From Marasmius tenuissimus (taxonomy: Eukaryota; Basidiomycota; Agaricomycetes; Agaricales; Marasmiaceae): a stretch of DNA of 64,000 bases. Below are positions 47,023 through 60,458 of this stretch, piece after piece. Below the pieces are notes generated by a model. The model made no database searches, was not told the origin of the DNA, and worked only from the letters and a program-made list of their open reading frames with translations. Each line of letters begins with the position of its first letter. The first letter of the stretch is position 1. The translations under genes were made by a program, and so were the position numbers. The DNA is taken from the NCBI GenBank assembly GCA_029532415.1, contig JAQOTA010000050.1, forward strand, positions 3,968,001-4,032,000, in the 5' to 3' direction.

Positions 47023-48928
47023 AAGTGCACAGTCGTTGCGACTCGGACCTTCACTTGCAAATTACCTCTCCTTTCCTCCGGAAGCCAGCGTTATCTTGGC
47101 TTAACGATCCCAAAACCGTGCTGCCCACATCCCTATTCCGATTACCTCCCTGTAGCCCCGTCTTTGAACATTCTTTCTGTACTCCTCGATCATTTGCATA
47201 CCCCTCCTTCCGGATTTGCCTCAGAGGGTCCGAACCAGGTCCTGTTACTCGCTCCAACTGGATCCTTTCCGATTATTCTGGCACTGTATGACTACATCTC
47301 GTAAACCACGTATTTACCGCTCGCATTTTTTTGTATAACTTGCAATAGGGTGTATGTGGCCATTTAGGCCTTGTAGTGGATCTCTTTGGTCTCCTTGGTT
47401 CACCCGCTGGCAGGATTCGGCCCCGCCCGCCTTTGTCGGTCGCCTCAGGGCTTCAGCTCCGAGTGACACGAACTTTAATCCCTATTGTCTTGGACGACTG
47501 TTATACGCTAACCTGTTCCGGACTCGACTGATGTCCACAGGGGAGTAGTCCGTTACAGCCTAATTCCCTGAATCGGGTAACTACTTGTTGGGGGGCCCGC
47601 ATGACGCCACATTCTACGAAAGGTAGAAAGTTGGTGGGCGTCGACCTTTGACAGAATCACAGGCTTGGTGTTGTTGCTAATGTTGTTTCGCTGTCCGGAA
47701 TCGGTAGCGATACTCGCATCGATCCCTTCCTGTTGAGGGTCAGCACCCGCGACGGTACTACAGCAACCCCCATCAGAGGGCACGAAAGTCATGACACTAG
47801 ACATCCGGCAGATCGATCCCCCTAGCTTGCTTGCTGTAGCTCCTTGACGCTCGTAGATGTTGAAAACGCCGAGTGCACTAGCTTCCGGATTGTCCTGGAT
47901 TTGCCGGATTCAGGCTTTGAGATTGAACGAATTAGATCTGGTCTAAGTTTGTACTAAAAAAGAAAAGTACAGCTTAGCGAGCAAATAGGTCCCGGGAGAT
48001 TGAACGCAACCTGTCCACTTGAACCTACTAGACGACCCGGAGCCATTGAATTTGAATCTAACTTTGAGTCCGCGCGCCGGTCTCAAAAGTTGCCTACCAT
48101 ACCACTCACTAATATGTCCAAGCATGTGCTTGAAAGATACTCAAGTATTTCTACCAACTAGGCTCTCACAGTTCAAGACAGAACACAAAAAAACAAACTA
48201 GGACGTCTGGGGTTTCCCGAGCGCCGGGCTTCTACTTCGGGAAATATGAAAGGCGCGCGAACTTACTACAGCCGCCTCGTCACACAGATCTACCGAAGAA
48301 TGCAGAGCGTCTGGATCAAGAGAGACTATCAGGAGTGCTTGTCCCCATCCAGGTCCTCGGTTCGTACCTCGAGTCAACCTTGTAAAACTGTACAGGACCG
48401 GCTTTAGTCCATCAATAACTAGTATGCTCACCTGGACCGGCGGGAGACTAGAGAGCGACATGCAGTGTCGCGCCACTAAAAAGCTAGTAATCTTATGAAC
48501 CTCCGAGACTCTATAGGCCCAAGACAAGGAACAAAACACCCGGATCAAATACTGCTAAGAAGTGAGATGAATTGCAAAGAGGTAGCGCAAAGTATGACTG
48601 GTCGGTATGTCGAAACGAAAACAGAACATGTACGGAGGAAAGAGACTAAACGAGCCCATGCGATAAACTAGATAATGCGATACGATAGTATTGATACAGT
48701 AGATGTGCAGAGATGCGAAAGGGACAGATGCTACTTATACAACAGCGGTGGGGATGACGCAGAGAAGAGTCCAAGTGGATAATGATATATGATGCCAGCA
48801 AACGAGGACAGGGAGTGCTCACGATCACATAGCGACGCGTGAAGGAGGAGGGTAGCCCACGTCAAAGAATCTTTTGCATCCGCAGAAGCCAACGGCAACG
48901 CAGCTGAGAGGAGGCAGGTACGTAGTCT
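47023..48928. other. Long intergenic region between two convergent genes
   Basis: About 1.9 kb between the CASTOR-like stop and the stop of the 560-residue gene. On the minus strand, 48550-47550 shows several good splice-like sites around short open stretches (see findings) but no start or family can be assigned. No RNA gene or repeat is visible. Confidence 0.35.
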
Positions 48929-50958
48929 CTAGCTTTCGATCGGTGAGGGCATTGAGTCCGTGCGTCGTAAGACAGACTGGTACCACTCGTCAAGCGGAGG
49001 TAGGCCTTCCTCGTCACTGTCACCATCGTCCTCTAAACTCGACCAGTTGGCGCAGGTAGATGAGAAAGCTTGTGGTTGGCAACTAGGACGGGGGATAGCT
49101 TCCACCGCACTTGAGTCATATAGAGTGTCGAAGTCACCATTTTCGACGCTATCAAACTCGCCGAGCGAGACGCCTGTCCGATACCGGGCGAGAGCAACGT
49201 CGTCAGGACATGACGACGGTGGCGGGTACGTTGACGGTCCCGCATCCATACTTCGTTCAAGCTTGAAACGAAGGGCACGATCAAAGCTGGATTTGAAGTC
49301 ATCCTCCTCCTGTTCGTCAGTAGGCGTTTCAGGTCCGGGAGAATGGTCTTCGTCGTCCTCGGGGTCGCCCACCATGAACATGCGGTACGATTCGATCGTA
49401 CTCGTGAATGAATCACCATAGCATTCGACGTCTTCGCACACTTCCGAAGCCCAGTCGCCGCAGGCGTCTTCTGGTTCATTGATAAACTCAATCCCACAGG
49501 CTGGGACGACAAGTAGCTGGCCAAAACCACAATCCTGAGGGCTGTTTACTTGGTTCGACCACTTGTACCAGGGATTTTCGGGAGGGGGAGCCGATATGAC
49601 GATGTGAGGGACGAGGAAAGGGGCAGCTGAGTCGACGAAGACTGTTCCATGACATCCTCGATAATAAGACAAGAGTGACTGCAATGATAGGAAGAAATGA
49701 GGACGGCAAGAAGTCAAGCAGAATGTAATCCTGACCTCAGCGGGATCCGTCCAACAGAAGCGTTTCTCGAACTTTTCGAAGACGGCGTGCGTGTCGTAGT
49801 GCTGTCTGAGTGACAAAGCCACCTCGCTGGCCTCGAATACCTGTTGTGGAAAGGGTGTCAGAAAAAAACAGCATACTACGACAGATACGAACCACAGTCT
49901 TGAACAATTGCCTTCGCACAGCCAGAATTACTTCGAACATAATGAGCCGTTCTGCGGACGAGCGGTTGATCTGGGAATGAGTTGTGAGAATAGATTTACC
50001 TCCAACTTGAGTATATATACGCACCAAGTCTTCAAACTTGTTTCGGTTGAACACCGGGGAAGGCTTTGATTCCTTAGCAGTATCATGGGATGTGCGATAG
50101 TCATGGTCAGGATGAACAACGTATTCTGAAACGTCCGTCGGAGGAACATGGAGATGGCCAGGGGATTGCACATCAACCCGGTTCAACCAGGCAACGGTTT
50201 GGTCGTCCCAGGTGTCTTCGCATGGAGTGATGACAATGTGTGGGGCATTTTTGGGGTCCATTGATTCTATGAGGATGCAATGCTTCAGACTGTAGAGGAA
50301 ATGGAGAACGTCCTGTCAAGATATCAGTCGTCTGATATCGTGTTCATAAGGCGACACCCACATTCTCGTTCTCCTCATCCCACTCGGAGTAAGTAGAGTC
50401 CTCTGATGATGCCACGTCCTGCTGCAAGGATGATAACTTTATGAAGAGATCAACATAACATTGTCGCTAAGGTGGTTTTATTCGTCTCACCTGGACAACT
50501 GGCATGTCCGAGACCAACTCGGGATCATACCCCAAGTCATCGTCACTTTCGTCACCTTCGCATAGTTTCTGAAGGTCTGGATGGAGTTCGTAAACGTATG
50601 AGCCTGAAAGAAAGTCTTCCTGAGACCGGTGGATCTTGATGTCCAGCTGAGTGGTGGTTGATATCGATGGAGCCTGCGGGAGAGGAACGTCAGGTGAACT
50701 GATGAGCCTTGCACGCGCCAAACAGAATCTCGAACTCACCTCTGCCCCAGTTTTTACTCTAGCAAACTCCTCATCCAACGTTGAAGGTGATGGTGGTTGA
50801 GCGACAGTAGCCAATCGGGTCGTTTCCCACGACGACAGGCGACGCGGTAGCGGCCACCGCGACAAAGACGCGTCTGAACGCTGAGAGAAGGATAGTGATT
50901 TTGTTTCGTATGAAGCGACGGTCAGATCCACCAGCTGCGTGCCCTGGGCGAGTAACAT
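48929..50958 (-). CDS. Uncharacterised acidic protein, 560 residues
   Basis: Exons 50958-50740, 50673-50491, 50421-50362, 50312-50025, 49970-49893, 49840-49736 and 49678-48929. All six introns are phase 0. The middle has conserved-looking blocks (NAPHIVITPCEDTWDD, INRSSAERLIMFEVILAVRR, HAVFEKFEKRFCWTDPAE, GTVFVDSAAPFLVPHIVI, GQLLVVPACGIEFINEP); the C-terminus is acidic and disordered. No domain, signal peptide or membrane segment is recognisable. The N-terminal ATG is preceded in frame only by non-ATG codons. Confidence 0.75.
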
Positions 50959-51419
50959 GGTGGTCAAAAGGGAAGAAAGAAGTGGAAATTATCACGGGCG
51001 GTGAGGTGGGTGCCGACGATGGAGAGGAAAGCCGTCGTTTTTGTTTGAAAACGGTTTGAAATTGTAGAGGAAGAGAGAATAAAAGGTAGCGCCAGTAGGA
51101 CGTTGCTGTATCTCGGGAGTAGGAGGGTAACAGTGGTCGGCCTTCAGAATTCAGACCATTGCCGTTAATTGTGGCAGTGAGAATGGATGTGGGCAGTCAA
51201 CAAAGTCGATTGTTTGGCTGTTGTTGTGTGGCACCACCATCCCGCCGGCACATGCTTCAATCGGGCCTGCGGCTTTGGTTCCTCGTTGAAATTGTTACTT
51301 GACTGACAAGAACTTGATTACTGGGATAAACTCTGATAAACCTATAAATATTTGATTGCCTTGACACGGTACACCTAAGCCAGTGGACTTGAGTCGTTCC
51401 ATCTACATGGCACCTCAAA
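50959..51419. other. Intergenic: promoter of the 560-residue gene
   Basis: About 460 bp between the start of the 560-residue gene and the dehydrogenase stop. No gene is supported. Confidence 0.4.
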
Positions 51420-53041
51420 CTACTCTGATTTCTTGGACTCTACTTCATCCTCCCGAATACCAGAGCTTTTCTTGAAGCCCACCATTGCATAGTCTCCTCG
51501 GCTCGCCTGCACAGCAACAAGTCAACGACTCCATCAGAACAAGCGTGTGTTCGACAGGACTTACCCATTGCGCGAGGTCCCTCAGGTAGCTGGGAAGATG
51601 CTGGAGATATGGCATTGAGCTCACGTAGATTGGCAAATGAACTGTCTGTGAGTGTTGATCGTCTAGAGCCTGTATAATTGCTTTTACCACTGCGATCGGG
51701 GCAATGGTAGGCATGAAGAACTTGTGGAATGGGGTCTTGGGGTAGTTCATTTTGGAGAACAGCGGCGTCTCAATGTGACCTGGGCAAATGAGGGTAGTAC
51801 GAACGCCAGGCGCCTTGTGACTGGAGAGAAAGTTAGTCGTCTAGATGTCAACAGGAAGGTAGGAACGTATACCCACAGTTTATCGAGCTCATACCGAAGG
51901 CATTCGTGCATGACATTGAGAGCAGCTTTTGAGGCACAGTAGTCGGCTTCGGGCAGTGTTAGTACGTGTCTAGTTTAGGGGAAATGAAGACGTACTCATT
52001 TGGGCGACTCCCGCAATTCCCATACACGACGAAACGGTGATCTACATCTCGTTTCATTAAGGTTTCCCGAAGTGTCAAGAATGCACCTACAACATGGCCG
52101 GCATTGTTCTTAATCATTTCGGGAAGGAAGGCTTTCAGTGTCAAGAAATGCGAGATGGTGTTGACGCCAAATGTTCTGGAAAACGCCCATCAGAAACCGC
52201 GTCGTTCAACAGGTCAGATACGCACTGGTTGATGTCCTGAGGGGTCAAATCTGTGATCAATTTCCCTTGAACGACACCCGCGTTGTTGACCAAGATTGTT
52301 GGTTGCCCGAGCTGAAGGCCGAGTCAGCACGTAGAACGCCAGCGTCAACGACTCGCCTACCTCCTCAACAATCTTCTGCTTGACGGCCTCAACTTCTTCC
52401 CATTTTGATACATCGCACTTGTAGTAGGTAATATTATCTGACAATGATGGATTGAGAAAGATAATGCAGTACGAGGTGTGATCCACATACAATTTTCCGT
52501 AACGATGGGCTTGATGTCCAAGACAACAACCGTAACATTACGAACCGCAAGAGTGTTCGCCAGAAGTTCACCGACACCGGAAGCACCTTTCGATTGAGGT
52601 CAGTACGATTGGAACCAGGCAGAGAACTCCGCGACGCGCCTCCTGTGATGACCACAATCTGCTCCCCCCAGTCGAACCGAGGGGGCGCAAAGAGCAAGCT
52701 GCCCTGATTTCTCCATAGTCGAGAGCTCCATTTGGCGAACCCTAGATGATGGAACAGTCAACGATGAGCTTGAAGGTGTTTCGAGAGACTGACATATCAT
52801 GCAGAGAACGACATAATAAACGGCCGACGTGACGATTATGGGATCTGTGAGTTTCGCTCCTTGGAAGAAATAGAACACTGGGACGAAAAAGACGAAGAAT
52901 GGGCCTGGGAGTAGGGTGTTGGAGTCAACTTTTCACCGTGAACATCTGCCACGTACTGAAGACCGTGTGCGACAAGACCTTGATCAGTAGGTCGATGTCC
53001 ATCGAGTCAAACACGGGAGTTGGGTCCGGGTGTGAGTCCAT
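51420..53041 (-). CDS. Short-chain dehydrogenase/reductase, membrane-associated
   Basis: NAD(P)-dependent oxidoreductase, resembling RDH10/DHRS3-type enzymes that act on lipid alcohols. Exons: 53041-52957, 52904-52794, 52741-52640, 52586-52491, 52437-52361, 52311-52226, 52175-52091, 52041-51996, 51946-51877, 51820-51565 and 51506-51420 (366 residues). Two hydrophobic segments lie at residues about 28-65. The Rossmann motif TGGASGVGE, the NNAG motif, the catalytic Ser in ITVSSCMG and the active-site YCASK are all present. The intron at 52639-52587 starts with gcgcgt; only this donor keeps TGGASGVG intact. The substrate is not predictable. Confidence 0.88.
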
Positions 53042-53677
53042 GATGCGTAAATGAGAGGATGAACGACTGAGGGCAAGTATTGAACAGAATTTTGGGGCAA
53101 CAAGACCTGCTTGTGATAATTGAAAGGAAAGGCTCTGTACTGGTAATTTTCAATTGGCCCACTTCGGAAGATCTGTGCTGGCGGGCGCTTAGGCGATTAC
53201 TGAGCACCTTTGACTCATCCACTTCCTCTTTGATTTCCGTGTAGATTAGGGTCTCAAGTTGGTTTCGAGCGATTTCAAGGACTTATAGGCCTCAATCACC
53301 AGCTATAGGATCCTCAAGTTCATTGCAAGCTAGTGCATGAGTACATGAAGTGCTTGTGGCATCTCTGTTCCTCCTCGTTGCGTTGAGGGCACATTCTCAC
53401 TTCGGAATCTTGCATGTTCCTCCGCCATAGTTTCCTACCCAAATTTCATGTGACCAAGCACTCTTGGAGCTTTGACCTACCTGGAGCCTTCTATCGATTA
53501 AATGGTCCATGCGTAACGATGAGCTTCGGTTAGTTCTGGTGTCCGATTCTCAATAAGGCTTCTTAGTGGCTTCTTTTCGCGTCACGATTTGGCCACTGAT
53601 AGGTCTCACTGGTTTTCATTCCACCACCACCACCACCACTACCACCAACCCTCGACTGACCTGATCGCTAGTGGACG
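53042..53677. other. Divergent promoter region with a short CCA repeat
   Basis: About 640 bp between the dehydrogenase start and the start of the disordered-protein gene. It contains a (CCA)n microsatellite near 53620-53650. No gene is supported. Confidence 0.4.
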
Positions 53678-56600
53678 ATGGGCAACCTTCGTTTGCAGAA
53701 CGAGCTTCCCCGTTGTCCGGATCATGGTGTCGATACGGTCGATGGCAAGGACCCACACCCTGATCATGTTGCTGAAGAACCATACGAAGAAGACTATATC
53801 AGGACCGAATCTTACTTCTCTTCTGCCTCTCAAAATGTGCATCTAGAGAGTACGCAGCCTGTAGTGAGTGATCAGTAGACTCGCAGATCCTCCTCTCGAT
53901 GACTGGCAACCAGGAGATTCCCTTGCTCTCAGCGTCTGCACAAGACACCACCAAGCGTTCGCGTATCGTGCGTACTGCAGTACCTGTTTGACTCTACTCG
54001 ATTGCGAGACTCTTGACAGGCCAGCGATGAATCGAACGGTTCCAACGATGACCGGGACACCTCGATAGGCTCTGCTAACGTATCTTTACCTCTGTCTGAC
54101 TCCATCATTCCCGATACTTTCGATACCTCAGCAGAGGTTACAAGAGATCTCTTAGGGACAAGATCCTCCGAAGCCGAAGTATCATCCAGTCCCACTATCG
54201 TGAGTGCAGCATATAGTCAAGTACTGGCTCCATTCCCGTGCTGAACGTCGACATTCGCTTTGAAGATGAATCTCTCGAACGCACTCTCTCGCATTACACT
54301 CAGAGAAACCAACAACAGCGAGGAGTGTGTTGGCCTGAAATTGGATCGCAATGATTTGAAAAGTGCGGATAGAGCGGTCGCGGTACGGAATCAATTATCG
54401 ATTTCCCCCTTATCCCTACCTCATCTGCTAGTCCCAGGGACGCGACGAAACCTCCTCGGCGACTTCGTTAGCTCTTGAGCCCACTGCATCCAGCATCCCA
54501 AACTCTCACCAAGATGTGGCACCAGTTCGCCGAAGTCCCGGTCTCAACGAGCCGCATACATCTACACCGGATTCCCACCCTCAAACCATTCTCGGAATGC
54601 CGAGTTCGCGTCGCTCACGCAATCGCCGGCGACGCGATTCGAGCCGCGAAAGCGACTCTATCACTGGCCTTCGACCCTCCCGCTCTTGCTCACGGCGACG
54701 AAAGAAACGGCAATCAAGGAGGAGTAGCGTAGCCATATCGGACGTAGAGGATTGCAAGACTGCGGAAAGCACGGTTGGTGAGAAAAACGTTGGGTTACGT
54801 GGGTATAGTCCTCCTCTAACAGGCAACGGACTGGGGGTCGCCGGAATACCCATCGATGGTCGTGGGCTCAGCAGCAGCAGGTGGGCGCCAAGAGCCAGTC
54901 ATTCCATCCCTACTCCGCATGCAGTGTTGAAGGACAGATCGCAATCCCAGAATCGAATTTCTGAGAGCGTAAATACGTCAGGCAACACGACAAACCCGGG
55001 AACCGATTTGGGCCCCGTCCAACTGAAGCTGGGATTTCTTCCACCATCGGATTTGGTATCTGGGAATCGCGCAGCTTTGGATTCCTCTTCAGATTCTGGG
55101 GTAAAGGGTGTCGATCTTGTAAAGGAACAGCCTTCCGCTCTCCACATCTCAACCCAGTTCCCCATACCTCCCAGTGATTCTCACTCCGACCATACGAATC
55201 GAGTTCCACGTTTAAAGATACCTCCAAAAATTGTAGTCGACACGCGCCCTGTCATTGCAAGCACTGATTCACGTCAGCAGGACCCAGCTTCCTTCATTTC
55301 AGATGATGGAAATACACACTCGGTCCAGACCATCTCTCATTCAGTGGATAGACATAACGAAAACCGTGTTCTGAAAGGTGCGACGTTTCACCTAGGAAAT
55401 TGCTATTCTATTGACCCAAAACGGGATTTAGGCCCAGCCACCGGCCCTATTGAGGCGAACACCGTCCCTGTGGGGCAGCTTCCAACTGGGACTGGTCGGT
55501 TTTCGTCGAACATGGGACCTCATGACATTCATAATTCTACTCCACGAGCTCTTCAATCAACGCAACGTATGGACGCTCTCATCGATTATTGGCAGCGAGT
55601 TCATGAAGCCTGTGGTGACTTGCGCCACATCGGTCTTATTCATCGATCTGACACTGGGGTCACTACTCCTTCTATACTTCATCCGACTGGGATGGGACCA
55701 ATCAGCAACCACAGTATGGGCGTTACTGGCGCGCCTACCTTTCAGTCCAGTGCGCCTCGACACCGTCCGACCCACTATGATGAGTGGATGGCTCCTCAGT
55801 CTCAGTACATTGACGGCATGTCCGAGTCGGTCCACGACGGATGGTTCGTACCACCCCAGCGTCGAGTGGTACGCATGGAGATGCCGCCTGAACGTTTGGC
55901 AGCGCCCATACATCAAACACATAGGCAGATACGACCAGTCACCTCAATGCCCGTTCTTAACCAACAGCATTCTGTTGATCCTAATCGTGGGAATTACCAC
56001 CTTCATATGCGTCGAGTAGATCTGGATCCTCCCTCGCACGGCATGTTTGGCTCACTTCCTCGACAGCATCTTCGACTTCCGATTATCCGCACTTCTGAGG
56101 AAGGCTTCCACAGCAACCCCCCACCCCCACACGTAATGAACATTGCCCCCAGACATTTACCCTCTTACGATTCTTCGATGCAGCCTCGGTCTCCACAAGT
56201 GCCAGAAAGTGATTTCAATTCCAGGATCAACGAGTCACGTACCCGAGCGAGACGGCCTTCTGTTGCTATGCAGTCGTCAAGCGAAGAGCCCTTGCGGGAG
56301 CAGGTCTCGGTCTCGAATGTTCCGCCAACAGTTTCGTTAGAGTCGCGGACTCAGTATGTGGAGCCACCCAGCGAGGTTCAAACGGGAGACAATCCAAGCG
56401 ATGACTCCAGACTTGATGGCTCTAGAGACACGACTCGACGTCCGACCCAGTCGAAGCCATTCCCACCCGGCAATAACAGGCCACCGGCCCGTACGAACTC
56501 GAAAGACTCAGAGGCTCTATCGTGGAGGTCGACACGTAATGTCTCCGCGCCTGCTATCCTGAAGTCCAAGCGGTCTATGCCAACGATGAAGTACGTTCCT

Positions 56601-57041
56601 CCTCCAGCGCGGGCGCTGTCCAAGACCTCGCAAACGGACGCGGCCTCTCGGGGACCCTCGCTTCCAGCTCAGTCCAGCCTTAGGCCATCTCGGTCCTCGA
56701 GTTCTACCGCCCGTCCCGACGCCACTAAGAAGAGCGGTGGCCCTAGAACGCTGGGGGATGGGGCTCCACGCGTGAACAGTCCTCCACCACCACCTTTACC
56801 ACCGGCACCTGAAGCTGGCGGTGAGGGACGCGCAGGGGGAAAGTCAAAGGAGAATGAAATTGTATGTCCCAGGTTCAGAGCCCGATCTGGGACGGTTTCA
56901 GCTACAACCATGAAGGCCACAAAGCCTCCTCATACTTCGTCCAAACCGCCTGCTGGGACCTCGGAGTCAGCCTCATCGACGACAAATAGGTCGTCGGCAG
57001 CGGGGAAGAAAACTGCCAGGGTCGTGTCGGGGGCGATGTAG
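53678..57041 (+). CDS. Large intrinsically disordered protein, unrecognised
   Basis: Exons 53678-53863, 53914-53967, 54020-54199, 54266-54382 and 54432-57041 give 1048 residues; all four introns are phase 0. The protein is Ser/Pro/Arg/Gln-rich almost throughout, with an Arg/Ser-rich block (RRSRNRRRRDSSRES) near residue 210 and a poly-Pro stretch near the C-terminus. No folded domain is visible. The 5' exons rest on frame and splice logic only. Near 54266 another frame also reads well (FEDESLERTLSHYTQ), so exon 4 may be wrong. It could be a scaffold or RNA-associated protein, but that is a guess. Confidence 0.6.
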
Positions 57042-57572
57042 CACCCAGGCCCTCTTAGTGTATTCCTACTATTGTCCACAGCCAGTGTGATAGTTCCTTG
57101 TCTTCCAGTAAACGGTCTCGCACCATGATCAGTATACTTTCCGTACGAATGACTCGCGTTAGAAACCTCGCATGAAATAAATCGGCAAATTCCAATTCCC
57201 ATAAGTACGATTGTCGTACAAGGACACCATAAGAAGATCGCCGACCCTGCGAAACGGAAGAGTTGGGACAACGGATGTAGGTATATGGACATATCGTATG
57301 TGCAATGAGTTTAGTAACAACACTTGACGAAACAGCTATGTCGTAGAGCTCGCTCTAGAGCTATGACCGGAGAAAGCAAAAGACACTGAACAACACCGAA
57401 AAAGGAAGCAAATACCCGACGATACAAAGAAATGAACACAATCGCACCTCCAAGCCCGCGAGGACATCAAGCAATTGCGTGCAATCAGTCTACCCAGCGG
57501 ACTGTGAGATATGTTTACAAGAGTGACAGTGATGGTGTCGAAACAGGGGGGGAAATGGATATTCTTCGGTTC
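57042..57572. other. Intergenic between two convergent genes
   Basis: About 530 bp of 3' flank shared by the disordered-protein gene and the CAP gene. No gene is supported. Confidence 0.4.
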
Positions 57573-58218
57573 TTAGACTTCGACGTTTTCCCTTTTGGAT
57601 GCCATGAGGGAGATAATCAGGATGTAATGATAAAGGCCACGCACTTGAATGCACCGACAACGTTCCCGGCAGGGTAATACAAGCACACCATGATAGTGGC
57701 TGAACCATAAGCAGAATCAAAGATGTTGTCACAAGTCGAGACCGCGCATCCAAGTTCCTTGGTGTCCTTCCACACGACCTGGGTCCACTGATTGTAGAAA
57801 GGTTCGCCTGAAGATTCGGCTGAGATTGGCGCGATTTTACAGCTGTCAGTCTCCAAGCAAAGCTTCTCGAAAGAACTCAACACGTACATTTGGTATCAAT
57901 AACAGCCTGAACTGCAGCATCCACAGTGAAACGACCAGTTCCGGCCATGATGTTTTCTCCATAGGGTTCATCCATCAAGACCCCATCTGTGTGCCGGAAC
58001 TGGCAGCTGTTCGCCCATTCCTCTGCTTTCGATGCTAATGAAGAGGACCATGTGAGCGGTCTGGCGCCATGAAGCATTCGTGAGAGGTTGTGAGAACTGA
58101 GAAATGTGGTCATCTGAGTTATGCTAGCTCTTCTGGAGTGACGGTGCTGTATGTGGGTTGGGGACATAGCAACTGACAGAGTTGCGAGGGCAAGGAGGAG
58201 AAATGACGCAAAAAACAT
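57573..58218 (-). CDS. Secreted CAP (PR-1/SCP) protein
   Basis: CAP proteins bind sterols or act at the cell surface. Exons 58218-57888, 57819-57645 and 57591-57573 (174 residues). A signal peptide (MFFASFLLLALATLSVA) precedes the domain: LSSHNLSRMLHGARPLTW, KAEEWANSC, GENIMAG, NQWTQVVWKDTKELGCA and MVCLYYPAGNVVGAF, all standard CAP motifs. The last exon adds KENVEV and a stop, matching the usual NxxGxFxxNV ending. The intron 1 acceptor was chosen to keep the frame. Confidence 0.88.
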
Positions 58219-58712
58219 ATTGGAGTCCGGAGATGAAATATGTTATAAACGAGAGGGTTACTTCAAATGAGTGGAAGGGTTTGCGAGGCTTCGAGAGAAG
58301 GCTGGCAAGCTATACGCGCACCGCAGACACGGAGGAGTGGTGGTGGGAAGAGCGAAAAAAAGAGAGTAGATGCTAATCACTGCCCAGTCCGGCAACCACA
58401 TGCGATTGCAACAGCCGCAAAATCATCGGCCTGCCGTGACCGGACGATCTCAACAAAACGTGGCTGATTTCAGGAACACAGCGCTCATGATCATTCTCCG
58501 AGGTTCAACCACCAAAGCCAAAGTGACAATATCTAACGTTCATCATTCATTCTGCTGCCAGAGCAAGCTTAGAACAAAGCAAGGAGAATGATTTTTGAAA
58601 GGAACAGCGCACTCTGGCAGGAAAAGTATGTTACATATCGCCATGTAACATACTGCACTTCTTGGCCAACAGTCTCGACTTCGAGCCCCTTCGAACTAGT
58701 GATTCATACAAG
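58219..58712. other. Intergenic between the CAP and prefoldin genes, with a hairpin
   Basis: About 490 bp. It holds the CAP promoter and the prefoldin 3' flank. A perfect 12-bp inverted repeat lies at 58625-58654. No gene is supported. Confidence 0.45.
58625..58654. repeat. Perfect 12-bp inverted repeat with 6-bp loop
   Basis: agtatgttacat at 58625-58636 is followed by a 6-bp spacer and its exact reverse complement at 58643-58654. It begins about 60 bp after the prefoldin stop, so on that strand it would form a hairpin in the 3' untranslated region. Confidence 0.8.
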
Positions 58713-59259
58713 CTATCCTCTTGATACCAGCCGAATGTTATAATCCTGCTTGAAAGTATCAAAATCTTTTTCTTTGGTCTTGTATTGTTCAGCAAGACTC
58801 TCCACCGCTTTGCGAATCTGTTTGGTGATACAATGAGCACTCAACGTTGCACACGATGACCTGTTAGGCTACTCACCCCATCGCGATTCGTCTGAAGCGC
58901 AGGGACAACGTCTTTGACGGTTCTCTCTACCAACACACCTCCGATCAGACGAAAACATTTCCGATCGGGCTCTGCGACCAAAGTTTCTTCCAGTGTGGTC
59001 AAGACGAGGCTATATAGAGTATGAGAACCGATGCGTCCCCAAGAAAGCTTGTTCACGCACCCATGTTCTTCTGACTCTGACTCGAGCTCTCCAATCTTCC
59101 TTGCCAAAGCCTGAAGTTCAGTTGTGAATCGATTATAGTTTTGTTGGATCTCTGGCTGAAATTTCGTAAAACAGGAACGCGACATAGTATTATAAGCTGA
59201 GAATTACCCTGATCTGAGAGAGGCGATGGTTTGGACTTTGCTTTTGCTGAGGACGCCAT
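58713..59259 (-). CDS. Prefoldin subunit 2
   Basis: Beta-class subunit of the prefoldin chaperone, which hands unfolded actin and tubulin to CCT. Exons 59259-59208, 59151-59061, 59009-58877 and 58817-58713 (126 residues, a little longer than usual). The N- and C-terminal helices (YNRFTTELQALARKIGELE and IRKAVESLAEQYKTKEKDF) flank the hairpin core (KCFRLIGGVLVERTV), as in prefoldin 2. Splicing to the second AG of ttcagccag gives the expected DQEIQQNYNRF. Its start lies 171 bp from the divergent NDUFS8 start. Confidence 0.92.
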
Positions 59260-59361
59260 GGTGGAAGGAAACCAGTGAGTGAGCGAGTCGAGGAGCGCGT
59301 TTGATGGCCACTGGGGTTAGGTTTACTTGGGGTTAGGGCGCTTTGAGTTGCTGACGTTGTG

Positions 59362-59366
59362 ATTGG
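59362..59366 (-). promoter_or_regulatory. Possible CCAAT box between prefoldin 2 and NDUFS8
   Basis: gattggctgg at 59361-59370 contains a reverse CCAAT about 65 bp before the NDUFS8 ATG. CCAAT-binding (HAP) factors control respiratory genes in fungi, so this is plausible but unproven. Confidence 0.3.
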
Positions 59367-59430
59367 CTGGCGGATGTCCGGCCTGGTCCGTCACAAAAAG
59401 TTGGAGTCCGTTGTCCACTGAACACCCACC

Positions 59431-60458
<1,028 letters not shown>

